Below, piece by piece: positions 48,673 to 57,133 of a stretch of 64,000 nt of DNA (position 1 is the first letter of the stretch; each line of letters starts with the position of its first letter). The notes under the pieces were generated by a model. The model saw only the letters and a list, made by a program, of their open reading frames with translations, searched no databases and was not told the origin of the DNA. Source of the DNA: Anaplasma centrale str. Israel (GTDB lineage Bacteria > Pseudomonadota > Alphaproteobacteria > Rickettsiales > Anaplasmataceae); NCBI RefSeq assembly GCF_000024505.1, contig NC_013532.1, forward strand, positions 806,001 to 870,000, written 5' to 3'. The translations under genes and the position numbers were made by a program.

Positions 48673-50055
48673 TCAACCCTTTTTCAACAAGGCCGACACT
48701 TCCTTGGAAGCAATCACCTTCCCGTGCACAACGTACGACTCATGATTGTCATCAATTTTGGCAATCTCGTAGTAGTAATTTACCATAATGCCCATGGAAC
48801 ACGCTAGTCCCTTTTCTGACTTATCAGCCATCCAGTTTAGCCGCTTAACCGACGCGCCATTGCTGAGGTGAAAGTGCGCGACCTGGTCTAATACTCTGTT
48901 GCCCTTCTTTTCATTGACCAGGTAATGGGCGCACAATTTTAGGAACATTTCCTGTATTGGTAGAGCAAAGCTCCCATACTTACTGACCTTGCCCACAAGT
49001 GATTGTACCTCACCAAGAGTGTGCGTAATGCCCAATTTTTGTAGTATAACCACCTCATCCCGAGTCAGGCTCTTGAGCCACTGCACAAACCCAGGCACGG
49101 GAGAGAGCGTCACGTAGGTCTTTATATTGCGAAACTCGCAAGAAAGCCTCTCAACCACTCTTTTGATCAAAAAATTTCCCAGATTAATCCCACTCAGACC
49201 AACTTGAGTATTTGAGATCGAGTAGAAAACCGCAACCTTGGCATCGGCAGGATCTTTCTTAGGGATGCTGCCATCCAGCAGTGCCTGCACGTTGTCCGCC
49301 ACAGTGTCAACCAAGGCAACTTCCACAAATATCAGCGGCTCCCCCGGCATTTTGTAGTGAAAAAATGCGAAACACCGACGGTCGGAATCCAACCTGTAGT
49401 GCAGATCATCCCAGGAGGATATTGCATGCACCGCCTCGTAGAATATTAGCTTTTCCAGTAGTGATGCCGGAGAATCCCAGGTTATTTGATGCAAATCTAA
49501 CAAGCCAACATCAAACAGCGAAGACAGTACACTCTTTAAATCTCTTTCAAGCGCGAAAAAATCTTCTCCCTTTCTGATTAGCGTAACCACATCGGCCCGC
49601 ATATCTACAAGAAATTTCACTCCCTCCGACAGAGACATAAACTGCCTAAGAATGGCCAACCTGGGAGAGAGCAAAACTGAGATGAGCTCGAACTTAAGTT
49701 TTTCCTCGAGCTCTGCGTTACTATTGTTTACATATGCACTGATCTTGCGGTTTATATCTTCCTTACTGGAGTTGAACTGGTCATTCAACATACGCAGAAA
49801 CTTGGCCTTGCCCACATCAGACAGGTGCAGGTAGAGATTTCCAAGGGATATAGTATTGTGCCTCGCCTTAACTTCCCCACCCTTCGGGCTAACACACTCC
49901 TGCATTTTCCCAAGAAGCTTGTCCATATCCTGGCTTCTGGCAAGATCGCTACTTATGTTGCCAACCCAGGACATGACAACATCGGTCACCTCACCGACGA
50001 CCCTTGCCACACTGCTAAGTGTTCTATGCTTTATCTTGAGCAACGAGCTTTCCAC
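48673..50055 (-). CDS. Malonyl-CoA decarboxylase
   Basis: This enzyme removes CO2 from malonyl-CoA to give acetyl-CoA. The 460-residue protein has the helical N-terminal domain (about 1-170) and the GNAT-like catalytic domain. The telling block is VFYSISNTQVGLSGINLGNF near residue 278, with the conserved Ser/Asn, then LIKRVVERL and LSPVPGFVQWL; the late HFHLSNGASVKRLNWMAD carries the catalytic His and the family signature. The start is GTG. It sits directly upstream of gatB. Its role beside fatty-acid synthesis (fabI nearby) is not obvious. Confidence 0.92.
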   Translation of the reverse strand: MESSLLKIKHRTLSSVARVVGEVTDVVMSWVGNISSDLARSQDMDKLLGKMQECVSPKGGEVKARHNTISLGNLYLHLSDVGKAKFLRMLNDQFNSSKEDINRKISAYVNNSNAELEEKLKFELISVLLSPRLAILRQFMSLSEGVKFLVDMRADVVTLIRKGEDFFALERDLKSVLSSLFDVGLLDLHQITWDSPASLLEKLIFYEAVHAISSWDDLHYRLDSDRRCFAFFHYKMPGEPLIFVEVALVDTVADNVQALLDGSIPKKDPADAKVAVFYSISNTQVGLSGINLGNFLIKRVVERLSCEFRNIKTYVTLSPVPGFVQWLKSLTRDEVVILQKLGITHTLGEVQSLVGKVSKYGSFALPIQEMFLKLCAHYLVNEKKGNRVLDQVAHFHLSNGASVKRLNWMADKSEKGLACSMGIMVNYYYEIAKIDDNHESYVVHGKVIASKEVSALLKKG

Positions 50056-50258
50056 GCAAGCTAGAAGGCTAATACAAACCTTGCAGTTTTATAACATTTA
50101 GCAGACTCCGTCCATCTATACTTCGCCCGTTATGGTGCATAATCCGTGCCAACCGCGCTTATGACCCCGACGTACGGGTGAGGCCCACAACAAAAGCTTG
50201 AACTGGATACCTTACACGGTTAAGATTGTGCGCACTTCTGGTACTTCGGTTCGGATAT

Positions 50259-50762
50259 ATGTCCTCGCTTGGTGTTAATAAGGTAATCCTGATTGGGCAT
50301 CTGGGGAAAGACCCAGACGTTAGGGTTATGCAAAATGGCAAAGAAATGGCAAGTTTTTCCCTGGCAACTTCTGAGAGCTGGCTAGACAAGGCGTCTGGGG
50401 CACGCACCGAAAAGACGGAGTGGCACAGCATAGTCGTGTTCAGTGAGGGGCTCGTTCGCGTTGTGAAGACCTGCGCACGCAAGGGCAGTAAGGTCTATAT
50501 AGAAGGCTCGTTGCGCACTAGGAAGTGGTCAGACCAGAACGGCAACGATAGGTACACTACAGAGGTGGTGCTGCAGGGGTTTAACTCAGCACTCTGTTTG
50601 CTTGATCCTAGGGGAGGTGGTGCTACACCGGATGAATTACAGAACGCTGTAGACCCGCACGAAGAGCCTGGAATGTGTGCGGCGGATGTCGGCCTACCTG
50701 AAGACGCCGCAGTCGAAGAGGCCAGCTTTGCGGACGAAGACATGGACGAAATACCCTTCTGA
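50259..50762 (+). CDS. ssb: Single-stranded DNA-binding protein
   Basis: SSB coats single-stranded DNA in replication and repair. The start is the ATG at 50259 ([19 protein letters not shown], 167 residues); an upstream start adds an atypical head. The OB fold spans about 1-115, with [12 protein letters not shown] and [19 protein letters not shown] visible. A disordered linker ends in the acidic tip DMDEIPF, the standard SSB interaction tail. The decayed hemB/nadE segment begins within about 15 bases of its stop. Confidence 0.95.
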   Translation: MSSLGVNKVILIGHLGKDPDVRVMQNGKEMASFSLATSESWLDKASGARTEKTEWHSIVVFSEGLVRVVKTCARKGSKVYIEGSLRTRKWSDQNGNDRYTTEVVLQGFNSALCLLDPRGGGATPDELQNAVDPHEEPGMCAADVGLPEDAAVEEASFADEDMDEIPF

Positions 50763-50774
50763 GAGGATAGCCCG

Positions 50775-51020
50775 CATCAGCTAGTGGCTGGACTGCAACC
50801 AGCGTATTAGGAGCTAATCTAGGCGCTAATCAGCTGTGTAGGTGCCCGGGCGTGGCATCACTTCTGCCGCATTAGAGCGGCAGGAATGCTGGAAACTCAT
50901 GGAGAGCAGTGCTGGCGCCTTCATTGCGCAGCTAAATTACAATGCAAGGGATGTGCAAGGCAACTTCGAAAAGATATTTGCAGGGTACGAAAAAGCTGTA
51001 AGTAGCGGGTCGGCAGTAAA
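50775..51020 (+). pseudogene. Decayed duplicate of the hemB 3' end and nadE 5' end
   Basis: This segment aligns in order with the intact hemB/nadE junction at about 59827-60066. Matching pieces include AGTGGCTGG, GCATTAGA, GAATGCTGGAAACTC, then TTCATTGCGCAGCTAAATTA, and GAAAAAGCTGTAAGTAGCGG. The translated nadE part AFIAQLNYNARD...GNFEKI is close to the intact copy (VFIAQLNYNARD...GNFEKI). hemB is frame-broken, and after AVSSGS the nadE match ends. It lies between ssb and a ProP-like gene, as the intact hemB-nadE lies next to another ProP-like gene, so it marks a segmental duplication followed by decay. Confidence 0.85.
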
Positions 51021-51081
51021 CCTGCTACGGATGCACTTCCATAACGCGTCCAGTGTGCAGCAGGACCACATTTACGAAACC

Positions 51082-52395
51082 TCAGGCACCCTCAGCCTCA
51101 GCCACTTCCGTCCCCCCCCCCCCTTCTCCGGAAAGCACAAACTTGTACGATCCACCTTCAACCCGCAGGAAAAGCGCAACCATTGCGAAGACTATGACGG
51201 CGAAGAAGATCAGGTAAAATGCCGGAACGGCATCTAGCCCAGTTGCATGGGAAAGCCACAGACAAATAGCGGGGGAGAGCGCACCTACAAGGTACCCGGC
51301 ACCATAGGGGATTGAAAAACAAGTTTGCCGCGCACCCACTGGGAAAATTAGCACAACAAACGGTGCATACCATCCTACGTACGCGCCAAGCATTATATGG
51401 TACACAATAAGGGCCATCATGTGGCCTTTGTAGATGAAGTGCACAACCGGATATATCGCAGCTACTATAAGGGCCAACAAGACCAAAAAGCAGCGCCTTC
51501 TCCTGTTAGCATCAGACACAAACAGACTGCTGCAGCTCGCAAGCGTCATAAGTAACAACAAAACCGAATACTCCCAGATACCTGACCTGTGGCTCATGTC
51601 CATGTAAACCATGGATAAGTAAAAAAACCCAGAGGCGAGCGCGCTCATCGTGAACACCAGTAGTACGCCACCGGCGTTCTTTAGCAGAGATTTGGGGATG
51701 TTTTCCTTGCGCCCAGTTGCTTTATATTCCACATAATCCGGGCTTTCGTGAATTTTAGAGCGAAGGTAAGGCAGCAGACAGCTAACTGCACCCGCAACCA
51801 AAAATGGAATTCTCCACCCCCACTCGTGCATCTGGGCTTCCGTAAAAGCGGCCTCGCATATCTTCAGCACAACTGTGCCCAGAAGTATCCCAACGTTGAA
51901 AAATATCAACCTTACTACCCATACCGTCTTCACCTTGCTCTTATCAACACTTTCAGCCATCAACACAGTGCCACCTATTTCCGCACCATATGCGAGACCT
52001 TGAACCATCCTTAGCACGACAAGCACAATGGGGGAAAGGCTCCAAGTTTTAGGAGTTGGAAGGATCGCCATGGAGAAGACTGACCCTATCAGCATGCCAG
52101 CGGAGATATTGAGTGCCAGCCTCCTCCCCATCTTATCACCCAAATAACCGAACACTGTTGCGCCCATTGGCCGTGCGATAAAAGCAGCTGCAAAGGTCAA
52201 AAACCCTACAAGCCTAGACAGGTACGTGGAACCATTTCCTTTACCAGATAGGACACCTTGCGAGAAAAATACTTTGCTAATTGTAGAGTTGAGCGCTGTG
52301 TAAGCGGCAAAGTCATAATACTCTATTGCCACACACAGCAGCACAGCAAGCACAACTTCGTTCAGGCCAGTAATTCTTTTCCAGAGTTTGTACAC
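51082..52395 (-). CDS. ProP-like MFS transporter, copy 1
   Basis: A 12-helix major facilitator family protein of the metabolite:proton symporter group (proline/betaine ProP-like); the true substrate is unknown. I use the GTG at 52395 (read M/V-YKLWKRITGLNEVVL), the start shared by all copies; frames open further upstream in copies 1 and 2 but not in copy 3. The cytoplasmic loop motif FGYLGDKMGRRLAL between helices 2 and 3 and GAEIGGTVLMAE are intact. The C-terminal tail GEGGGGTEVAEAEGA is encoded through a 12-base poly-C (poly-G on the coding strand). It belongs to a family of four paralogues in this window. Confidence 0.85.
   Translation of the reverse strand: MYKLWKRITGLNEVVLAVLLCVAIEYYDFAAYTALNSTISKVFFSQGVLSGKGNGSTYLSRLVGFLTFAAAFIARPMGATVFGYLGDKMGRRLALNISAGMLIGSVFSMAILPTPKTWSLSPIVLVVLRMVQGLAYGAEIGGTVLMAESVDKSKVKTVWVVRLIFFNVGILLGTVVLKICEAAFTEAQMHEWGWRIPFLVAGAVSCLLPYLRSKIHESPDYVEYKATGRKENIPKSLLKNAGGVLLVFTMSALASGFFYLSMVYMDMSHRSGIWEYSVLLLLMTLASCSSLFVSDANRRRRCFLVLLALIVAAIYPVVHFIYKGHMMALIVYHIMLGAYVGWYAPFVVLIFPVGARQTCFSIPYGAGYLVGALSPAICLWLSHATGLDAVPAFYLIFFAVIVFAMVALFLRVEGGSYKFVLSGEGGGGTEVAEAEGA
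51112..51123. repeat. 12-base poly-C tract in ProP-like copy 1
   Basis: Twelve C's (G's on the coding strand) encode four glycines about 10 codons before the stop. With 12 G's the tail reads TEVAEAEGA; 11 would give a basic tail RKWLRLRVPEVS; 13 would give DGSG and stop. A candidate slippage site. Confidence 0.8.
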
Positions 52396-52610
52396 GAACC
52401 AGCACACCATGGGGTAACCCGGCAGTTTAGCACAGGGGGTGTATGTGCTCAAACAATATTGCTACAATAGCACATCTACCGGAAACAAGCAGCAGGGGCG
52501 CTAATAGCACCTAACACAGCCATTTTCTGACACATTCGGTGTAGTGCCCACGCGGTTAAAGCGCACAAGACGCGCTAGGCGTACGCATCACCACCCGCAT
52601 CTATAAAACC

Positions 52611-53948
52611 TCAGGTGCGTGCTTTCAGCCCATAAGCTTCCGGTGCGGGGCTGTTACTTTCCCCCCCCCCCCTTCTTCTGGAAAATGCAAACTTGTATGA
52701 TCCACCTTCAACTCGCAGGAAAAGCGCAACCATCACGAAGACTATGACGGCGAAGGAGATCAGGTAAAATGCTGGGGCATTGTCGAACCCGGTAGCATGA
52801 GAAAACCACAGACAAATCGCCGGGGAAAACCCGCCCACAAGGTACCCCGCGCTGTAGGGAATCGAAAAACACGTCTGCCGCGCACCCACCGGGAAAATTA
52901 GCACAACAAATGGTATACACCATCCTATGTACGTGCCAAGCATTACGTGGTACACAATAAGGGCCGTCACGTCACCCTTATAGATGAAGTGTACAATTGG
53001 ATACGTCGTAACTATTATAAAGGCCAATAGGACCAAAAAGTAACTCCTTCGCTTGTTAGCATCAGACACAAGCAGGCTGCTATAGTTCGCAAGTATCATA
53101 AGTAATAACACAACCGAATACTCCCAGATACTTGACCTGTGACTCAAGTCCATGTAGACCATGGATAGATAAAAAAACCCAGAGGCAAGCGAGCTCATCA
53201 TGAGCACCAGCAGCACTCCCCCAGCGTTTTGCAGTAGAGATTTGAGAATGTTTTCCTTACGCCCAGTTGCTCTATATTTCACATAATCTGGGCTTTCGTG
53301 AATTTTAGAGCGGAGGTAAGGAAGCACACAGCTAACTGCACCCGCAACTAAAAACGGAATTCTCCACCCCCACTCGTGCATCTGGGCCTCCGTAAAAGTG
53401 GCCTCGCATGCCTTCAGCACAAATGTGCCTATAAGTATCCCGACGCTAAAAAATGTCAACCTTACCACCCATACCGTCTTCACCTTGCTCTTATCAACGC
53501 TTTCGGCCATCAATACAGTGCCACCTATCTCCGCACCGTATGATAATCCCTGAATAATCCTCAACACAATAAGTACAATGGGGGAAAGGCTCCAAGTAGC
53601 GGGAGTTGGGAGGATCGCTATGCAGAAGACCGACCCTATCAGCATGCCAGCAGAGATGTTGAGCGCCAGCCTTCTGCCCATCTTATCGCCCAAATAACCG
53701 AACACTGTTGCGCCCATCGGCCGTGCGACAAAAGCAGCTGCAAAGGCTAAAAAACCAACAAGCGTGGACAGGTACGTGGAGTCCTCTCCTTGGCCAGACA
53801 GGAAAACGCCTTGCGAGAAAAACACTTTGCTAATTGTAGAGTTGAGCGCCGTGTAAGCTGCAAAGTCATAATACTCTATTGCCACGCACAGCAGCACGGC
53901 GAGCACAGCCTCGTCCAGGCCAGTAATTCTTTTCCAGAGTTTGTACAC
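52611..53948 (-). CDS. ProP-like MFS transporter, copy 2
   Basis: Closely similar to copy 1 over the whole transporter core (same VYKLWKRITGL start region, FGYLGDKMGRRLAL loop and YGAEIGGTVLMAESVDKSKV block). I use the shared GTG at 53948; the frame is open another 48 codons upstream, but that extension shows no conservation with the other copies. The C-terminus differs: after SYKFAFSRRRGGG comes ESNSPAPEAYGLKART, encoded in sequence that matches the 3' end of nadE in antisense. The poly-C tract is in a different phase from copies 1 and 4. Substrate unknown. Confidence 0.85.
   Translation of the reverse strand: MYKLWKRITGLDEAVLAVLLCVAIEYYDFAAYTALNSTISKVFFSQGVFLSGQGEDSTYLSTLVGFLAFAAAFVARPMGATVFGYLGDKMGRRLALNISAGMLIGSVFCIAILPTPATWSLSPIVLIVLRIIQGLSYGAEIGGTVLMAESVDKSKVKTVWVVRLTFFSVGILIGTFVLKACEATFTEAQMHEWGWRIPFLVAGAVSCVLPYLRSKIHESPDYVKYRATGRKENILKSLLQNAGGVLLVLMMSSLASGFFYLSMVYMDLSHRSSIWEYSVVLLLMILANYSSLLVSDANKRRSYFLVLLAFIIVTTYPIVHFIYKGDVTALIVYHVMLGTYIGWCIPFVVLIFPVGARQTCFSIPYSAGYLVGGFSPAICLWFSHATGFDNAPAFYLISFAVIVFVMVALFLRVEGGSYKFAFSRRRGGGESNSPAPEAYGLKART
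52626..52659. repeat. Copy of the nadE 3' end beside ProP-like copy 2
   Basis: Bases 52626-52659 match 61478-61510 (end of nadE and the first bases after it) with a single inserted C. They encode most of the ProP copy 2 C-terminal tail in antisense. This shows that the 3' flank of copy 2 came from a nadE-adjacent transporter copy. Confidence 0.85.
52661..52672. repeat. 12-base poly-C tract in ProP-like copy 2
   Basis: Twelve C's near the 3' coding end. One base fewer would stop the protein at GK, as in copy 3; one more would give the tail KVTAPHRKLMG. Confidence 0.8.
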
Positions 53949-54253
53949 GAACCAGCACACCACGTGGCAGCTCACCAGTTTAGCATAGGGGGTACGGGTA
54001 TTCAAATAATTTTCATCCGGCACACCCCACACCTGGCAGCGCACACAATACGCGCATCTACCGCGAAAAACAAGCAGCTTACACCCCGGCATTTATGCTG
54101 CTAACAGTAAACCCGCTACTACGGATCACCACTTTCTGACGCAGATTTGGCACGAAGCCATTTTCGGCATTCTACAGAACGAGCACAGGAGAGATATGTG
54201 CGCTCAAGTGATATCGCCACCAAGTGTGGCACACAACTGATGCGTCTAACCCT
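53949..54253. other. Spacer upstream of ProP-like copy 2
   Basis: About 305 bases. The first ~50 bases resemble the 5' flanks of copies 1 and 3 (a shared CAGTTTAGCA-like element). The open frame continues through part of it, but no separate gene is seen. Confidence 0.4.
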
Positions 54254-57034
54254 TCACGCTTCAGCATTTGGGCACAGCACGCCTCCACGTATTCTTGACA
54301 GAAGCTCATATGCAGAAAAGGTAGAAAAGTCTTCCCGGGGTGAAAATGGCGTCATTCGCTCTGCATATCGCAGCAAGAGTTCCTTGAAACCTTGTTTTGC
54401 AGCATGTATAACCTCGGCACAATCCTCCACCTGCACCACTTCAACTGTCCACGGGGCTATTTTCCAATACGCGAAAGAGGCCACGTTCGCTCCGGTACTC
54501 TCCGCAACACATACAGCATCTACTATGGCTCTTGACGCAAATCCACATCGCATGTCAGCCTTAGAAGGCGCCGCGCCAACCTTGTTGCACGCAACCATAA
54601 CGCTGCCATCTTTCATATACTCTACCCTATCACACCGGGCGATTACTTGTATTTCTTCACTTACGTGCCAGACAAAACTTTTTCCCGACTCGGTACGGGA
54701 GGCTGCGGATCTGCGTTCACTGTCTACCACAAAAAAGTTACGCGCCATCTCCTTAAACTTCGGCCACCATAGCACATGCGCGTACGGATGGGTAACGGCA
54801 ATGGCATCAAACTGACGCTTTGCTATCTCCAACAGAAGATTATAATCTCCAGCCTCCGTTCCAATGCTCACTAGATATTCACGCAGGATCTTGTGTGCAA
54901 TAATGTTGAAACCCCGCACTAAATGTTGCGTGTTTACAGTCTTGGTGGGAAACATCTTCAAAATGTACTGTACATAGAACACGTACGGATTGCTGATCAG
55001 GGTGTCTACAGCCTTTGCAGTAAGAACAGACATCGCCTTTTTTCTGACGTCCAACCCAGGATTGGGGGCCGATGCACGATACGGATCGGTAACGACATTG
55101 CTACCGACAACAGCCTGGGTGGCTGCATAGCGCTCGGTACGATCTTTTAGTAGAAAAGTGAGATATCTAATCCAAATCGGCTCTGCCACCGCCACGCCAA
55201 AGCTTTTAGCTGATTTCGTAATGCGAAGCTTCTTTGCATAAAAAAAGCTGTACAACACATACATCATGCGCCCACAGTACTCTTCCAAAAGAGGCAGGCC
55301 TAATCTTTCACGCGCCCAGTTGTTAAGTAGGTGGCTGCAGCGTGGTTTGAACTCGGCTTCGCTGAACCCCGCGAGTACCGCAGCGTCTCTGGTCGCAAGA
55401 TTGACCCCAAACAATTTGTTGCGCTCTACCGTAAAGAAGGCCCGTACCAATAGAGTGCACACTTCTTTGTAGCTCGTCAGAGAAAATACCGCCACGCCCA
55501 TGCAATAGTTATCAAACAAGGAAAAAAATGTGCATATTTTATTCAGCGCGTGCGTGCATTCACTGGTGTCTAGCTTGTTCATCAATCTTTCTAGGCACTG
55601 AACATGCGCGGCAGCTATTTCACCAATCGTGGAGCCTTCGCGCACATTAATCATCGGTGATATTGCTTCAACAACTTTGCGCCAAAATTCTTCCAACTGC
55701 TGAAACTCTTCCCTAATGGCACTGCCTATTGCTTCAAAGCCTGTAGCCGAGTGTCCTCTCACTACTCTAATTTCAAACTCGGCCAGCAGTTTGCAATATT
55801 CGTCAGCATCGTATCCAAGCCTCACTAGTGGATGCTTAAGCATACACAGCAGCTGCACCGCATCCCCGGACGAAACCACTACCTCAATTGAACACAGCAC
55901 CAGCGCGGAGATTATCTCGTCATAATCGCAATAATTCGCACCAATACGCAACAGCGCATCTACCCTGGCAGCGAGCGAGTCACTCCCAACAAACGTGACG
56001 CTCTTCCCTTCCAAAAATCTAATTGTGTCCTTATCAACATCGACCGCCGTCTGAGTGGGCTTTGCACTCGCAGCCCATCCACTGATACGGGAAAATTCGG
56101 CCTTCGCACCACAGTGTGCTTCTGTTGTGCATGACTTCAGAATTTCCACAACTTTAACAGCCTCCTCGGCCTCAGAGGAACACGCAATGAGCTCAATATC
56201 CTTCCCAGTGCCATAGTCCATTGCCAGGTGACTGGTTAGCTCAAAATTAAACAGCCGCTCAACTACGTGATTCACCTTAACTTGGCCAAGCCTCTCCACC
56301 TCATTTCTACCAACGCCAAGATCTTTCAGTAGCTGCATGACGTAGTATTGGTAATGCTCGCTGTGCAGAGTTTGCCATTCACGATCAGAAAGCCCGAGAT
56401 CAACGTACGGGAGCACAATTACGGCATCCGAAACGCTGTGCATGAGCAGCCGGAGAAAGCGTGTAAATATTTTGCCAAACACAATCCCTGCCACCATAAC
56501 CCTCCTGCCGGACCGCTCAAAACCCTCTACAAGTGGGCCAATGCCGCACCCCGATGGGGCCAAGCCGCAGCTTTTACGCTCCTGCTCCCACCACGGCACC
56601 AGATCGCACAAAAAATCGACCATGCGACAGCGTCCGGAAAGCTCATCATCACCGAAAACTTGCAATGCATCCGGCCCCACACAATTTGTGTGCAATTCAT
56701 CCAATAGGAGCGACAGCTCGCTTGCTATCTGTAGCGGGTAATCTGCGCGGTGGGCGGCGTTCCACTGTGCCACAAATTGGGCCAGCAGTAAAAGTTGCCC
56801 TGCCGCACTCATAGAGGCATCGTAAGCGGTGGCCGCACACCCATCAACGCTTGTAAATGCCAGAATGTCGAGGTTGGCGCCATGTGCCGTAAGCTTGGAT
56901 ACTTCATGGCTGAGTAGTTGTGCATCCGTCGAACTAGGCACTACTACTGCGTCTATCCGGTGCGCAATCGCATACCGTGCAACCGTTTCTACAAACGATT
57001 CACTGCAGTGTACAGTCAAAACCCTGGCGTTCAT
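54254..57034 (-). CDS. addB: AddB-like double-strand break repair protein with damaged nuclease site
   Basis: This 926-residue protein (from the ATG at 57034, MNARVLTVHCSESFVETVAR) has the layout of alphaproteobacterial AddB: a helicase-like N-terminal region without a Walker A, a long middle, and a C-terminal PD-(D/E)XK-type domain starting near residue 770 (VLWWPKFKEMARNFF, RCDRVEYMKDGS). In the nuclease motif the usual IDYKTG reads ACNKVG, so the catalytic Asp is replaced by Cys while the Lys remains; the later family Gln is also changed (GFASRAIVDA). The nuclease is probably inactive; a scaffolding or Chi-scanning role with AddA could remain. AddA is not in the window. The middle region diverges strongly. 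Confidence 0.75.
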   Translation of the reverse strand: MNARVLTVHCSESFVETVARYAIAHRIDAVVVPSSTDAQLLSHEVSKLTAHGANLDILAFTSVDGCAATAYDASMSAAGQLLLLAQFVAQWNAAHRADYPLQIASELSLLLDELHTNCVGPDALQVFGDDELSGRCRMVDFLCDLVPWWEQERKSCGLAPSGCGIGPLVEGFERSGRRVMVAGIVFGKIFTRFLRLLMHSVSDAVIVLPYVDLGLSDREWQTLHSEHYQYYVMQLLKDLGVGRNEVERLGQVKVNHVVERLFNFELTSHLAMDYGTGKDIELIACSSEAEEAVKVVEILKSCTTEAHCGAKAEFSRISGWAASAKPTQTAVDVDKDTIRFLEGKSVTFVGSDSLAARVDALLRIGANYCDYDEIISALVLCSIEVVVSSGDAVQLLCMLKHPLVRLGYDADEYCKLLAEFEIRVVRGHSATGFEAIGSAIREEFQQLEEFWRKVVEAISPMINVREGSTIGEIAAAHVQCLERLMNKLDTSECTHALNKICTFFSLFDNYCMGVAVFSLTSYKEVCTLLVRAFFTVERNKLFGVNLATRDAAVLAGFSEAEFKPRCSHLLNNWARERLGLPLLEEYCGRMMYVLYSFFYAKKLRITKSAKSFGVAVAEPIWIRYLTFLLKDRTERYAATQAVVGSNVVTDPYRASAPNPGLDVRKKAMSVLTAKAVDTLISNPYVFYVQYILKMFPTKTVNTQHLVRGFNIIAHKILREYLVSIGTEAGDYNLLLEIAKRQFDAIAVTHPYAHVLWWPKFKEMARNFFVVDSERRSAASRTESGKSFVWHVSEEIQVIARCDRVEYMKDGSVMVACNKVGAAPSKADMRCGFASRAIVDAVCVAESTGANVASFAYWKIAPWTVEVVQVEDCAEVIHAAKQGFKELLLRYAERMTPFSPREDFSTFSAYELLSRIRGGVLCPNAEA

Positions 57035-57133
57035 AAGCTTGAGTGTTACAAACACACTAGCGCACATGTTACGCGAGACCGCTCCAGGGCACAATGTTTA
57101 CGCAGCCGTGTGACAGCGAGGGAAACCCTGTTA

